64,000 bases of DNA from Bacteroidia bacterium (GCA_030432635.1 JAUIMB010000010.1:62001-126000), one strand, 5' to 3'; positions 55,480 through 64,000 are shown, counted from the first letter of the stretch. Notes: generated from the sequence alone by a model not told the origin. Made by a program: numbers and translations.

Positions 55480-56691
55480 TTATAATTTTTGTTTAATTCT
55501 TCGATGTAGCCAAAACGACAACAGTGCTGCCAATAGACCGTATGCTCCAGTTATTATCCAGTTGAATTGATAGCCATAATTATCTACAATATACAGGCCG
55601 ATTTTTGGACTGAATATATGAGATAACGAAAAGGCTATTGCATATAAAGCCATATAGCTGCCTTCTAGACCTTCCTCAGCTCTACCTAATGCAAATTTGT
55701 TAGTGTACGGAAATCCTAACATTTCGCCAATGGTAATAATGGTCATGCTAATAATTAATATACCAATCCAATAATTTTCGTAAAGCACAATGAAACTGAT
55801 TCCCATTAATAAAGATGCGTAAATAATATATTTGGATATTGGCAGGTTTACTTTTTCCAAATAATTAATCATGGGCATTTCAAAGATAACTATGATTACG
55901 ATGTTGATTGCAAGAATCAAACTAATTTTGAATTCATCCAAATGAAATACTTCACTGTAGTACACTGGCATAGTAACAATCAATTGCATAAAAGCCATAC
56001 CCATGAAAAAGCATATAGCGATGAAAATCCAATAGGTAAAATCCTTGTAAACAAGATTATTGTCTAAGGTTGAGATGATTTCTTTTTTGTCCTTTTTTAC
56101 CTTCGGAACATAAGGCACAAGTCTTTTGAATATTAGAATTGCAACAATACAGGTAATACCATCTATCCAAAATAATAAGTTGTAGCCTTCTAAGACAATG
56201 ATTAAACCAGCAACAGTAGGACCAATACCCATCCCAATATTAATAGCCAATCGTAGTAGAGCCAATGAACGAGTCTGATTTTCAGGCTTGCTATAGGCTT
56301 TGATAGATACATAAACCGCAGGACGAAATGTGTCTGCAATACTCATCAAAATTAAAATTGCAAAACACAAACCCCAAAAGGAAGTTATGAATTGTAAAAT
56401 AATGAAACCAATTCCAGTAGCAAATAAACTATAGATCATGACCCGATAGAATCCGATTTTATCAGTTAGTTTTCCACCTAGCCAACCACCAATTACCGAA
56501 CCTATACCGAAGCATGCCATTATCCAACCAGCATCAGTTTTACTAAAATTCAAGTTTTTAGTGAGATACAATGACAAAAACGGGATAACCATGGTACCTG
56601 CTCTATTAATAAGAGTTATTAACGACAGGTACCAAATTTCTTTTGAGAGCCCTTCAAAAGATGCCTTGTAATGATTGAATAAAGATTTCAT
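55480..56691 (-). CDS. MFS transporter
   Basis: 403 residues with 12 hydrophobic segments and the loop 2-3 motif GGWLGGKLTDKIGFYRVMI, marking a major facilitator of the DHA1/YajR-like kind. The C-terminus is short and basic (LHRRIKQKL). Substrate unknown; drug or sugar efflux possible. A perfect 24-bp palindrome lies 24 bases before its start. Confidence 0.9.
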   Translation of the reverse strand: MKSLFNHYKASFEGLSKEIWYLSLITLINRAGTMVIPFLSLYLTKNLNFSKTDAGWIMACFGIGSVIGGWLGGKLTDKIGFYRVMIYSLFATGIGFIILQFITSFWGLCFAILILMSIADTFRPAVYVSIKAYSKPENQTRSLALLRLAINIGMGIGPTVAGLIIVLEGYNLLFWIDGITCIVAILIFKRLVPYVPKVKKDKKEIISTLDNNLVYKDFTYWIFIAICFFMGMAFMQLIVTMPVYYSEVFHLDEFKISLILAINIVIIVIFEMPMINYLEKVNLPISKYIIYASLLMGISFIVLYENYWIGILIISMTIITIGEMLGFPYTNKFALGRAEEGLEGSYMALYAIAFSLSHIFSPKIGLYIVDNYGYQFNWIITGAYGLLAALLSFWLHRRIKQKL

Positions 56692-56714
56692 TTTGGTTGT
56701 TGTATAAAAATAGA

Positions 56715-56738
56715 AAGTCCGACGATATCGTCGGACTT
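56715..56738. promoter_or_regulatory. Perfect 24-bp palindrome upstream of the MFS gene
   Basis: Arms AAGTCCGACGAT and ATCGTCGGACTT abut with no loop. It lies in the 5' untranslated region of the minus-strand MFS gene, not at a gene end, and has no T run. An operator for a dimeric repressor, or an RNA hairpin, are both possible. Confidence 0.55.
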
Positions 56739-56918
56739 CCAGTGATTGATTGGTTATATAGTTATATCATCATAGCACATAGCAAGTTCGACACTTATAA
56801 AAAGCGGTCTGTCTTTGCAAATATGTTACGACGCAGTTGCGCATGGTTTTCAATTATTATGTCGTAAATCTATAAAAAAAATGTTTAAGTTGTATTTTTG
56901 AACTGAAAATTAACGACT

Positions 56919-57527
56919 ATGAGACAGTTTTTGATCATATTTCTAATGGTGTCATCTTTATCTTGTGCTCAAGATAAAAGGCCAATCACAGGAGAAACCG
57001 AGTTTCAACGTGAAATGAATGCAGAGTATAAAGATGCAAGCTCATCGCCTTTAAAAGAAAAGGATTTAAAGGATTTTAAGGGTCTGGACTTCTTTAGGTT
57101 CGATTCAACTTTTGTTGTGAGCGCTTCCTTTAAAAGAACACCTAACGAAAAAGTGTTCAAAATGAAAACAACTACCAACCGGTTACCTGAATATGTAAAA
57201 TATGGTGAGGTTACCTTTGAGCTCAAAGGGAACTCATATAAATTGAATATATACCAAAACCAAGGATTGAAGGTCAAGGAAGGCTATGAGGATTATCTCT
57301 TCCTTCCTTTTTTAGATAATACAAATGGAGATGAAAGCTATGGTGGAGGACGCTATATAGATTTACGCATTCCTGAAAACAATACGATTGAGATTGACTT
57401 TAACAAGGCTTACAACCCATATTGTGCTTATAATGAACGTTACTCTTGTCCGATTGTACCTCGTGAGAATTATATGGATTTAGAGGTTAGGGCAGGTGTG
57501 AAGGCATTTGAAAAAAGTGATAAGTAA
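56919..57527 (+). CDS. DUF1684 family putative lipoprotein
   Basis: 202 residues, signal ending SLSCAQD (lipobox). EFQREMNAEYKD, then FKGLDFFRFDSTFVV, and YKLNIYQNQG, FLPFLDNTNGDESYGGGRYIDL, FNKAYNPYCAYNERYSCPIVP are DUF1684 signatures. A TATTTTTG element (56893-56900) lies 19 bases before the ATG. Function unknown; probably periplasmic. Confidence 0.88.
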   Translation: MRQFLIIFLMVSSLSCAQDKRPITGETEFQREMNAEYKDASSSPLKEKDLKDFKGLDFFRFDSTFVVSASFKRTPNEKVFKMKTTTNRLPEYVKYGEVTFELKGNSYKLNIYQNQGLKVKEGYEDYLFLPFLDNTNGDESYGGGRYIDLRIPENNTIEIDFNKAYNPYCAYNERYSCPIVPRENYMDLEVRAGVKAFEKSDK

Positions 57528-57610
57528 AAAAAGATAAGGCAGATAGAACCAGTGGTTTTGAGTTGTGGATTTTCCTAACTATTAGGATGTGCTTCCATCA
57601 ACGAATCATA

Positions 57611-57976
57611 TTACTTCACCAAATACATTCCGAAGAAAACAGCCAAAAACCCAATAGCAAAACTGGCTACGGTATATATTGCGAATGATGTGAAATCTCC
57701 AGACTTTAGAAAAACGTGATTTTCGTAGGCAAAGGTGGAGAAGGTGGTAAAGCCACCACAGAACCCAGTTGCTAAAAATAGAGTTTGATTGGAAGTTAAA
57801 CTGTTATTCTTGGCTGCTATTCCCAATATAATCCCAATGAGAAGACTGCCAATGATGTTTGCTGCAAAGGTACCGTAGGGAATTCCATCTTTAGGGCTAT
57901 TCAAAAGTTTTCCAATCATAAAACGTAGGACACTTCCAAAACCACCACCTAGGAAAACTAGTAAAAATTGCTTCAT
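57611..57976 (-). CDS. crcB: Fluoride channel CrcB (Fluc)
   Basis: 121 residues from the ATG at 57976 (MKQFLLVFLGGGFGSVLRF); the frame extends to 58009 but the shorter start has the normal N-terminus and overlaps the upstream stop by one base. Four membrane helices; GFCGGFTTFSTFAYE is the Fluc signature with the Phe box. Exports fluoride. No fluoride riboswitch is seen; expression must come from the upstream gene. Confidence 0.95.
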   Translation of the reverse strand: MKQFLLVFLGGGFGSVLRFMIGKLLNSPKDGIPYGTFAANIIGSLLIGIILGIAAKNNSLTSNQTLFLATGFCGGFTTFSTFAYENHVFLKSGDFTSFAIYTVASFAIGFLAVFFGMYLVK

Positions 57977-58995
57977 TATTTTACAGCAATGTAGATTTCT
58001 GTGAGCCAATCGGCAGGATTAGGAGTCGTAGAGGGATCATTTATATAGGATTCAATCATTGGTCCTGTTTCGGTATGTTCCAAATTGTTGGTCGAAATGT
58101 AAGCCATGGTCTTTTCCCATGCTTCCTTAAGATTTTCATAATCTCCTTTAAGTGTCGTTTTTACAGCTTTGAAAGGTTCGAGCTGTCCTGTAAGAATGTT
58201 AGGGTCTTCTGTTACGATTTTTGAAGTCGTAGGAATACAACAAGAAAACATAACTGCATTATTGGCTTCATCCCACTTGTGATAAATAACAAATGGTTTT
58301 CCAGCCATGGTGACATTGTTGCTTATGGCATAGGCACCTATTTTTGGCATCATTTCCTGCATTTTCGTCTTAAAATCCTCCATTCTACACGATGTGGTGT
58401 TATACAGATAAAAGCCACCACTATGCTGAGTGACACCAGAAATGGCTATACTATATTTTTTCATGTCAGCTACCAAAATACTATCCAACTTTTCTAAACT
58501 ACGTTCATAATTTGGTCCGATTTGTTTTTCCATTCCTCCCATCACTACCGCAAATGCTTTAAATCCGAAAGGAAGGTCTTTGCCAGTAATGGACCATGTA
58601 ACATCAGTTTTGTCAACGCCATTGGGTTTTAGTTTCCAAATTACCTCAGATTTAGGGAATTCTGCAAACTGCATTTCCTGTACAATCATTTCGTTTGCTT
58701 TGGTGTCGATGGTTTTCATGGTGCCAATACCATCTTTATCTTCCCATGAATAAGATCCGTCGATGCCTCTAGTTTTCTCGTCTAAAGTAATTTTTAAATC
58801 AGGATCAGCTTCAGCCCATGACGACCATGCTTCCCAATTTTTAAAGTCTATAACATTCTCATAAACCACACTTACAGGAGCATTTATTGTGCGAGAACGT
58901 TCCACTTCAAAAGAATTAGGCTGAACAGCTATATAGATAGCAAACCCAATAAAGAGAATAAGAAGTAAAAAGAGGATGTATTTTAATGCTTTCAT
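57976..58995 (-). CDS. SRPBCC/polyketide-cyclase-like protein with GyrI-like C-terminal domain
   Basis: 339 residues from the ATG at 58995 (MKALKYILFLLLILFIG). One membrane helix, then the SRPBCC domain (RSRTINAPVSVVYENVIDFKNWEAWSSW) and a GyrI-like small-molecule-binding domain (~190-339) with FYLYNTTSCRMEDF and VMFSCCIP. Found in this arrangement in other Flavobacteriaceae. One-base overlap (TAATG) with crcB suggests coupling. Ligand unknown. Confidence 0.87.
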   Translation of the reverse strand: MKALKYILFLLLILFIGFAIYIAVQPNSFEVERSRTINAPVSVVYENVIDFKNWEAWSSWAEADPDLKITLDEKTRGIDGSYSWEDKDGIGTMKTIDTKANEMIVQEMQFAEFPKSEVIWKLKPNGVDKTDVTWSITGKDLPFGFKAFAVVMGGMEKQIGPNYERSLEKLDSILVADMKKYSIAISGVTQHSGGFYLYNTTSCRMEDFKTKMQEMMPKIGAYAISNNVTMAGKPFVIYHKWDEANNAVMFSCCIPTTSKIVTEDPNILTGQLEPFKAVKTTLKGDYENLKEAWEKTMAYISTNNLEHTETGPMIESYINDPSTTPNPADWLTEIYIAVK

Positions 58996-59065
58996 GCCAA
59001 TTGTATTAGAAGAATTAATTAGGTAATCAAATATAATCAATTTTCGATGATGTCTATTAAATGTT

Positions 59066-59073
59066 TACATTTG
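59066..59073 (+). promoter_or_regulatory. -7 element for the M49 peptidase gene
   Basis: TACATTTG fits TAnnTTTG; a ~100-base leader lies before the ATG at 59181. The leader holds no riboswitch I recognise. Confidence 0.5.
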
Positions 59074-59180
59074 CCGAGTAACAACAACCGATTTATAAAG
59101 AAGCATCAGCATAGAGGTTGCCTAACATTTTAAAAATGGTAATAGCGATGTTTTTATAAATATTAATTAAAAATAAACAG

Positions 59181-61232
59181 ATGAAATTAAAATCAATACT
59201 TGCACTATTACTGGTTGCAGGTTGTATGTTGTCCTGCGCAAAGGATGGAAAGGAAGCTTCGACTGAAAATGAAACAGAAGCCAACAAAGTAGAAAAAAGC
59301 AAGAATTTCGACTATACTGTAGAGCAATTTGCAGATATTAAAATCTTGCGTTATCAAATTCCTGGTTGGGACAATTTAACACTTAAGGAACAGAAGTTGG
59401 TATACTATTTAACTCAGGCTGGTTTGGCAGGTCGTGATATGATGTGGGACCAAAATTATCGCCATAACTTGAAAATAAGAAAAGCTTTAGAGAATATTTA
59501 TAAATACTATGAAGGTGATAAATCGGTGTCAAACTGGAAAGCATTTGAAACCTATTTAAAACGGGTTTGGTTTTCTAATGGGATACATCACCATTACTCC
59601 AACGATAAGTTAAAGCCTGAGTTTTCAGAAGATTATTTGAAAACTCTTTTGACTGAAACCAACACAACATTGGAAGGTGAGGCTTTTGAAGTCATTTTTA
59701 ACGATAAGGATATAAAAAAGGTGAATCAAGCTAAAGGTGTTGATAATGTACTGCTCTCAGCTGTCAATTTTTACGGACCCAATGTGACCAATGCTGATGT
59801 AGAGTCGTTTTATGCAAAGAAAACCTCTCCAAATCCTGAGCGACCATTGTCTTTTGGCCTTAACTCTCAATTGGTCAAAGAAAATGGTGTTTTAAAAGAA
59901 CGTGTCTATAAGTCTGGCGGACTTTATGGTTCAGCGATTGATGAAATTGTAAAATGGTTGGAACTGGCAAAAGGTGTTGCTGAAAACAAAGCCCAAAGTG
60001 ATGCCTTAGGGTTGCTAATTGACTATTACAAAACAGGTGATTTACAAACTTGGGATGATTATAATGTGGCATGGACAGCTGCAACTGAAGGTAATATCGA
60101 TTACATCAACAGTTTTATTGAAGTCTATAATGATCCGCTTGGGTATAGAGGAAGTTATGAGAACATTGTTCAAGTAAAGGATTTTGACATGTCCCAAAAA
60201 ATGGCTGTACTTTCAGAGAATGCACAATGGTTTGAGGATAATTCTCCGTTGATGGAAGCACACAAAAAGAAAAACGTCGTTGGTGTAACTTATAAAGTGG
60301 TTAACGTTGCTGGAGAAGCAGGAGACGCCTCACCAAGTACACCAATAGGAGTGAACTTGCCTAATGCGAATTGGATTAGAGCAGCTGTGGGAAGTAAGTC
60401 GGTGTCTTTGGGTAACATCATTCATTCCTACAACAATGCAGGAAGTTCTGGACGATTGAAAGAATTTGTCCATGACGATGAAGAATTAGAACTTGAAAAA
60501 AAGCATGGACAATTAGCTGATAAGTTACATACCGCTTTGCACGAAGTAATTGGTCACGCTTCAGGTCAGTTAAATCCTGGTGTTGGAGAGACCAAAGAAA
60601 CTCTTAAAAATTATGCGTCTACATTAGAGGAAGGACGTGCCGATTTGGTCGGACTTTACTATTTATATAATCCAAAATTGCAAGAGTTAGGATTGGTTGA
60701 GGATTGGAAAGCTGTTGGAAAAGCTGCTTATGATGGGTATATTAGAAATGGTCTGATGACACAGCTTATTCGACTGAATTTAGGCGATGATGTTGAAGAG
60801 GCGCATATGAGAAACCGACAATGGGTTTCGGCTTGGGCTTTTGAAAAGGGGAAAGCTGATAACGTGATTGAAAAAGTAACACGAGATGGAAAAACCTATT
60901 TCAATATCAATGATTATGACAAGCTTCATGATTTGTTTGGTCAGTTGTTAAGAGAAACGCAACGCATCAAATCTGAAGGTGATTTTGAAGCTGTTGAAGC
61001 ATTGGTGGAAGGTTATGGTGTTAAGGTAGATCAAGACATTCATAAAGAAGTTTTAGCGCGTAACGAGCAATTTACTTCTGCGCCATACAGTGGTTTTGTT
61101 AACCCTGTTTTAGTTCCCGAAACTGATGAAAATGGTGAAATTATAGCGATCAAAGTGACCCAACCTGAAAGTTTCGACGGACAAATGTTAAATTACAGTA
61201 AGCAATATAGTTTTTTGCCTGAAGAGAATTAA
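59181..61232 (+). CDS. M49 (dipeptidyl-peptidase III) family lipoprotein
   Basis: 683 residues; signal ends CMLSCAKDG (lipobox). The zinc motif HEVIGH is at residues 454-459 and the second motif EEGRAD at 483-488, 29 residues on, near the short spacing of known Bacteroidota DPP III. Most DPP III proteins have EECRAE/D; here Gly replaces Cys. Zinc ligands His454, His459 and Glu484 are kept, so it should be active. Probably trims short peptides in the periplasm. Confidence 0.92.
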   Translation: MKLKSILALLLVAGCMLSCAKDGKEASTENETEANKVEKSKNFDYTVEQFADIKILRYQIPGWDNLTLKEQKLVYYLTQAGLAGRDMMWDQNYRHNLKIRKALENIYKYYEGDKSVSNWKAFETYLKRVWFSNGIHHHYSNDKLKPEFSEDYLKTLLTETNTTLEGEAFEVIFNDKDIKKVNQAKGVDNVLLSAVNFYGPNVTNADVESFYAKKTSPNPERPLSFGLNSQLVKENGVLKERVYKSGGLYGSAIDEIVKWLELAKGVAENKAQSDALGLLIDYYKTGDLQTWDDYNVAWTAATEGNIDYINSFIEVYNDPLGYRGSYENIVQVKDFDMSQKMAVLSENAQWFEDNSPLMEAHKKKNVVGVTYKVVNVAGEAGDASPSTPIGVNLPNANWIRAAVGSKSVSLGNIIHSYNNAGSSGRLKEFVHDDEELELEKKHGQLADKLHTALHEVIGHASGQLNPGVGETKETLKNYASTLEEGRADLVGLYYLYNPKLQELGLVEDWKAVGKAAYDGYIRNGLMTQLIRLNLGDDVEEAHMRNRQWVSAWAFEKGKADNVIEKVTRDGKTYFNINDYDKLHDLFGQLLRETQRIKSEGDFEAVEALVEGYGVKVDQDIHKEVLARNEQFTSAPYSGFVNPVLVPETDENGEIIAIKVTQPESFDGQMLNYSKQYSFLPEEN

Positions 61233-61252
61233 TATTATAAAATAAATGTCAT

Positions 61253-61286
61253 AAAAAGGGTGAAGCTAATGCTTTACCCTTTTTTT
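61253..61286 (+). terminator. Terminator after the M49 peptidase gene
   Basis: AAAAAGGGT...ACCCTTTTT with an inner AGC/GCT pairing, 20 bases after the stop. Confidence 0.8.
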
Positions 61287-61381
61287 ATCTATTTTTTGAA
61301 TGTCAAATGAGTGGTGAACCAGTCGCAACTGGTAGCGATAATCCAATAGTTAATTTATATCATTCTGAACTAAGTGAAATT

Positions 61382-61409
61382 GAAAAATCCCCTTATTTGG
61401 GGATTTTTC
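61382..61409 (-). terminator. Terminator for the barrel-like gene
   Basis: GAAAAATCCCC/GGGGATTTTTC perfect 11-bp stem, 6-base loop. 85 bases past the stop at 61495; could act on both strands. Confidence 0.65.
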
Positions 61410-61494
61410 ATGGCTGGCTAAAATAAACTCTCCCTATGAATTAATAGCATTGCCAACCCATTTAAATTTAATTTATCGACTTGTCTCTCTATTT

Positions 61495-62334
61495 CTAATT
61501 GTTCTCTTTTATTTTAATTAGATTTCCTGTGACATTAATACCAAAAAGCACTTGAGAACCTGAGAAACCAGGAATATTATCTTTGTTACTATTTCTAGAA
61601 AATTGAACATATATATGAACAGAATTAAGATAGGTGTTTATAGAAAAGTCAATTCCATTATACCCTTTTGAAGATATGGTGTTACCATCTATTATTTGAT
61701 CATTATTATTGAAATCTCCAAGAATACTTCTGTGGGTATAATGTACATTAAAAGTTAAATTAATTTCATTTTTATTTTGTTCTTCAGAATTAAAATCAAA
61801 AGGGCGTAGGTAAAGACCTAACCTAAATATTAGTGGTGAAGCATCGATAGTTTCATTATTATCGATTTGCCATAAATTATCTGCGATTTGAAACTTGGTA
61901 CTGATACCAAAGAATCTATGAATTCTACCCAATGCTGAAAAGGTAAATGAATGACCACTTAAATCAGGATTCATAAGGGCATTCCCAAATTGACCAATAG
62001 AATTTAATTCTACTGTTTTTCTTCCATTATAGGAGTAATAGATACTACTAGTAATTCTATTTGTCGCTAGGTTCAGTCCTATACTTCCACTAGGGGATGT
62101 TGCTTCATCCAAATCAGTTTCTCCAGTAACCAATCCTAAAAGTGAACCACCACCGTAAAGGCTAATTGTTTCTATATTTAACCAATCATCAATTGAACTG
62201 TACGTTGCTGTATCTTTCTCTCCTTGGTTTTCATCTTTCGCACTAATTAACTTTGTCGTTTGACTTATAAACTCTTGACTGGAGCTATTGATTATCAGTC
62301 CAAGTGTTAGTAATAAAAATATATTGAATTTCAT
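61495..62334 (-). CDS. Probable outer membrane beta-barrel protein, unknown family
   Basis: 279 residues. Signal peptide (LLLTLGLIINSSSQ, ~20), a Thr/Ser/Lys linker, then strand-like stretches from ~53: ETISLYGGGSLLGLVTGE, GSIGLNLATNRITSSIYYSY, FSALGRIHRFFGISTKFQ, FRLGLYLRPF, NLTFNVHYTHRSI and SVHIYVQFSRN. The C-terminal residues (VLFGINVTGNLIKIKENN) do not end in an aromatic. The inverted repeat across its promoter suggests control by the response regulator upstream. Confidence 0.62.
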   Translation of the reverse strand: MKFNIFLLLTLGLIINSSSQEFISQTTKLISAKDENQGEKDTATYSSIDDWLNIETISLYGGGSLLGLVTGETDLDEATSPSGSIGLNLATNRITSSIYYSYNGRKTVELNSIGQFGNALMNPDLSGHSFTFSALGRIHRFFGISTKFQIADNLWQIDNNETIDASPLIFRLGLYLRPFDFNSEEQNKNEINLTFNVHYTHRSILGDFNNNDQIIDGNTISSKGYNGIDFSINTYLNSVHIYVQFSRNSNKDNIPGFSGSQVLFGINVTGNLIKIKENN

Positions 62335-62349
62335 ATTAGATAAGATTTG

Positions 62350-62408
62350 ATTACATAGCTAATGTAATTATCCAATCTATTCAAAGATATACCCAACAAA
62401 GGGTATAT
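62350..62408 (-). promoter_or_regulatory. Promoter of the barrel gene with two dyads, likely response-regulator site
   Basis: On the minus strand TATCTTTG (62382-62389) is the -7 element. A perfect inverted repeat, ATATACCC-AACAAA-GGGTATAT (62387-62408), overlaps it and resembles the TACCC-n6-GGGTA heptamer pairs of NarL/LuxR-type regulators. A second dyad, ATTACAT-AGCTA-ATGTAAT (62350-62368), lies in the leader. Confidence 0.55.
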
Positions 62409-63032
62409 TTAAAACCTGTATTTCCTTTCTATAGCGTAGCGTAATAGTTCACCTTTTCCATATAGGCCAAGAATACGAGCCATGTTCTTGCGATGTGTGT
62501 CAACGGTATGGACACCAATATAGAGTTCGTCGGCAATTTCGCGAGAGGTCTTGCCTTGGGCTATGAGTTCGAGAATTTCAATTTGCCGTTTGGTCAAGAG
62601 GCCTTTCTTTTTTGTATTATTTTCAGATGATAAGGCATTGGTGTTTATGTTGGCGTCAAAATAGGTATTGCCGTTTGCAACAGTACGAATGGCATTTAGG
62701 ACTTCGTTAAGAGGAGAGTTTTTCAATATGTATCCTGTAGCTCCAGCATCTAGCATTTTTTGTATGGCATCGGTTTGATCGAACATGGAGAAGGCTAAGA
62801 CCTTAATTTCAGGAAGGGATTGTTTAAGACGTTTGGTCAATTCAATACCATCAAGCTTTGGCATCCTTATGTCTGTAAGAACTAATGACGGACGCTTGAG
62901 TTGTGCAATCTCAAATAATGCTTCACCATCATTTGCTGTTCCTACTATTTCAATATCCTCTTCGTATTCTAGAAGTAATTTGATACCATCAATCAATGAT
63001 TGATGATCTTCTGCAATCGCTAATCGTATCAT
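62409..63032 (-). CDS. NarL/FixJ-type response regulator
   Basis: 207 residues. Receiver domain (1-~120) with acidic pocket E8, D9, phosphoacceptor D54 (LVLTDIRMPKLDG) and the Lys in YILKNS; then LuxR-type HTH (~142-200) with LTKRQIEILELIAQGKTSREIADELYIGVHTVDTHRKNM. The stop is followed at once by the dyad before the barrel gene. Four-base overlap with the kinase gene. Confidence 0.95.
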   Translation of the reverse strand: MIRLAIAEDHQSLIDGIKLLLEYEEDIEIVGTANDGEALFEIAQLKRPSLVLTDIRMPKLDGIELTKRLKQSLPEIKVLAFSMFDQTDAIQKMLDAGATGYILKNSPLNEVLNAIRTVANGNTYFDANINTNALSSENNTKKKGLLTKRQIEILELIAQGKTSREIADELYIGVHTVDTHRKNMARILGLYGKGELLRYAIERKYRF

Positions 63033-64000
63033 AATGGTATGTCAATTATTACTGTGGTTCCTTTATTGTGTTCCGATTCAATTGTCATTTTTCCATCAAG
63101 GTGCTCTATTCGCTTGTCAATATTGCTGATACCCATCCCTTTTTTGGTCTTGGTAATTTGAGTTGGATTGAACCCTTTGCCATTATCTTCGACCATAATA
63201 TTCAAACTATCATCATGGTTTGTGATATGAATGGTTGCTTCTGAAGCATTAGCATGTTTGATGATATTGGTGATCAATTCCTGAATAATTCTAAAAATGG
63301 TTAGCTCGAGACTGTTTTCCAATCGGTTTTCCAAACCATGATCAACCACTTCAATGGTAATTGTATTAGTGTCAGAAATCTTTTCCGCCATTTCATTGAT
63401 TGATTTGAGCAGTCCTTGTTTTGCAATAACGCCAGAGTTTTTGGCATGAGCGATTGTTCTTACTTTCTGATACGCCTCCTCAATAAGCAGGTTTGTTTTT
63501 TCAAATAGGTCTGTACTTTGGTTGTCTTTTAGCGCATTGAAATGAAGCTTCACGGTAGCCATCAGTCCACCTAAATCATCATGCAAATCATTAGCAATGC
63601 GTTGGCGTTCTTTCTCTTGTCCAGCAATCATCGCATCAATGGCAGTCAGTTCTTGTTCTTTTAAAACCGCAGCCAATTTTTGGGATTCTATCTCTTTGTC
63701 TTGTTCAGCTAGTTTTTGTTTGCGCTTGGTGTTTTTGAATAAGAGAAAAGCAATGATGCTTCCCAAGGCTAAACTACCAGCAAGGCCTATGGCGATGTTT
63801 TGGGATTGCTTTCGTTTCGCTTGGCTTTCAAGGTTATCAGCTCTTAGCTTTTCATTGTCATACTTTTCTATGCTTTCATTGATAGCGATATTTTGTTCTA
63901 TGTCATTAATGCTATCTTTAAAATGGATAACTTTTGATAAGTAAAATGCTTGATTTTTAAAATCATTTTTATTTCTGTATGTCTCTGCTAGATGTTCGTA
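63029..64000 (-). CDS. Sensor histidine kinase (HisKA_3), partial: start outside the window
   Basis: The frame is open to base 64000; the visible 323 residues begin at YEHLAETYRNKND. The N-terminal part (TPR-like, coiled coil) is followed by one membrane helix (IGLAGSLALGSIIAFLLF), a coiled coil and the HisKA_3 H-box with RQRIANDLHDDLGGLMATVK. The ATP-binding domain has NIIKHANAS, VEDNGKGF and GMGISNIDKRI. The TTG at 63766 is internal. Overlaps the response regulator by four bases and surely phosphorylates it. Confidence 0.93.
   Translation of the reverse strand, partial: YEHLAETYRNKNDFKNQAFYLSKVIHFKDSINDIEQNIAINESIEKYDNEKLRADNLESQAKRKQSQNIAIGLAGSLALGSIIAFLLFKNTKRKQKLAEQDKEIESQKLAAVLKEQELTAIDAMIAGQEKERQRIANDLHDDLGGLMATVKLHFNALKDNQSTDLFEKTNLLIEEAYQKVRTIAHAKNSGVIAKQGLLKSINEMAEKISDTNTITIEVVDHGLENRLENSLELTIFRIIQELITNIIKHANASEATIHITNHDDSLNIMVEDNGKGFNPTQITKTKKGMGISNIDKRIEHLDGKMTIESEHNKGTTVIIDIPL

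Noticed and set aside
57528-59180. Fluoride riboswitch for crcB
   Set aside because: crcB starts within the stop of the upstream gene, and no riboswitch-like pseudoknot core was seen before either gene.
59093-59302. 69-codon minus-strand ORF at the start of the M49 gene
   Set aside because: It is antisense to the signal peptide region and leader of a well-supported gene.
1-64000. CRISPR array, transposase, prophage or restriction-type defence genes
   Set aside because: No regularly spaced repeats, no IS transposase, no phage structural genes and no nuclease-methylase pair were found; the only nuclease is the secreted endonuclease I protein.

Overview
The window is a stretch of a Flavobacteriaceae (Bacteroidota) chromosome. 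Evidence: low G+C coding DNA; Bacteroidota-type promoters (TTG or TTTG, about 17-21 bases, then TAnnTTTG) in front of many genes; hardly any Shine-Dalgarno sequences; four proteins with type IX secretion (T9SS) sorting tails; a short eukaryote-like prolyl-tRNA synthetase; a GSIII glutamine synthetase; and many Bacteroidota-specific families (DUF4293, DUF3667, DUF1599, BT_3928, DUF5723, DUF4197). The species cannot be named from the sequence alone.

Layout. 1-0.6 kb: the tail of a G+C-rich T9SS cargo protein. 0.8-11.1 kb: mostly housekeeping (FadL-like porin, odd lipoprotein, proS, tRNA-Glu, rpsT, rho with a long Asn/Lys-rich insert, phosphoesterase, truA, ABC exporter). 11.1-15.0 kb, minus strand: folP, a lipoprotein, the c-di-AMP synthase cdaA and two tandem DUF3667 membrane proteins, probably one operon. 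15.2-19.4 kb: DUF1599, a DoxX-like protein, a peptide-type permease, a TlpA-like thioredoxin and tpiA. 19.4-23.0 kb: a methyltransferase, an AraC regulator and an FG-GAP T9SS protein lie between tpiA and prmA-clpS. 24.5-31.9 kb: after tRNA-Arg comes an accessory-looking stretch with a diheme cytochrome, a 1002-residue FG-GAP/ASPIC T9SS protein, a missed small gene, a frameshifted small ORF and a secreted endonuclease.

31.9-35.6 kb: a BlaI-type repressor and M56 membrane metalloprotease whose extracytoplasmic tail contains two SusC-plug-like segments and two copies of another module. A separate secreted protein next door has one copy of each. The blaI promoter has two 20-bp-spaced dyads, and the neighbour's promoter has the same half-site. 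This is the best candidate for a little-described system here. 35.7-40.1 kb: Ca/Na antiporter and divergent GSII and GSIII glutamine synthetases. 40.2-49.4 kb: small secreted peptide, OM barrel, purM-like, prfA, DUF5723, pyrF, DinB, metal-receptor protein and small proteins. 49.7-53.1 kb: the fused B12 mutase IcmF. 53.2-61.2 kb: small proteins, Lrp/AsnC regulator, DJ-1-like lipoprotein, MFS transporter, DUF1684, SRPBCC/GyrI-like-crcB pair and an M49 peptidase. 61.5-64.0 kb: a barrel-like protein beside a NarL-type two-component system; an inverted repeat typical of such regulators overlaps the barrel gene's promoter.

Several starts were moved from the longest reading frame, using promoter position or family N-termini: DoxX-like gene, permease, TlpA-like gene, tpiA, clpS, antiporter, purM-like, AsnC, crcB, SRPBCC, blaI and the helical-bundle gene. 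All family assignments rest on recognition by eye; no database search was run.
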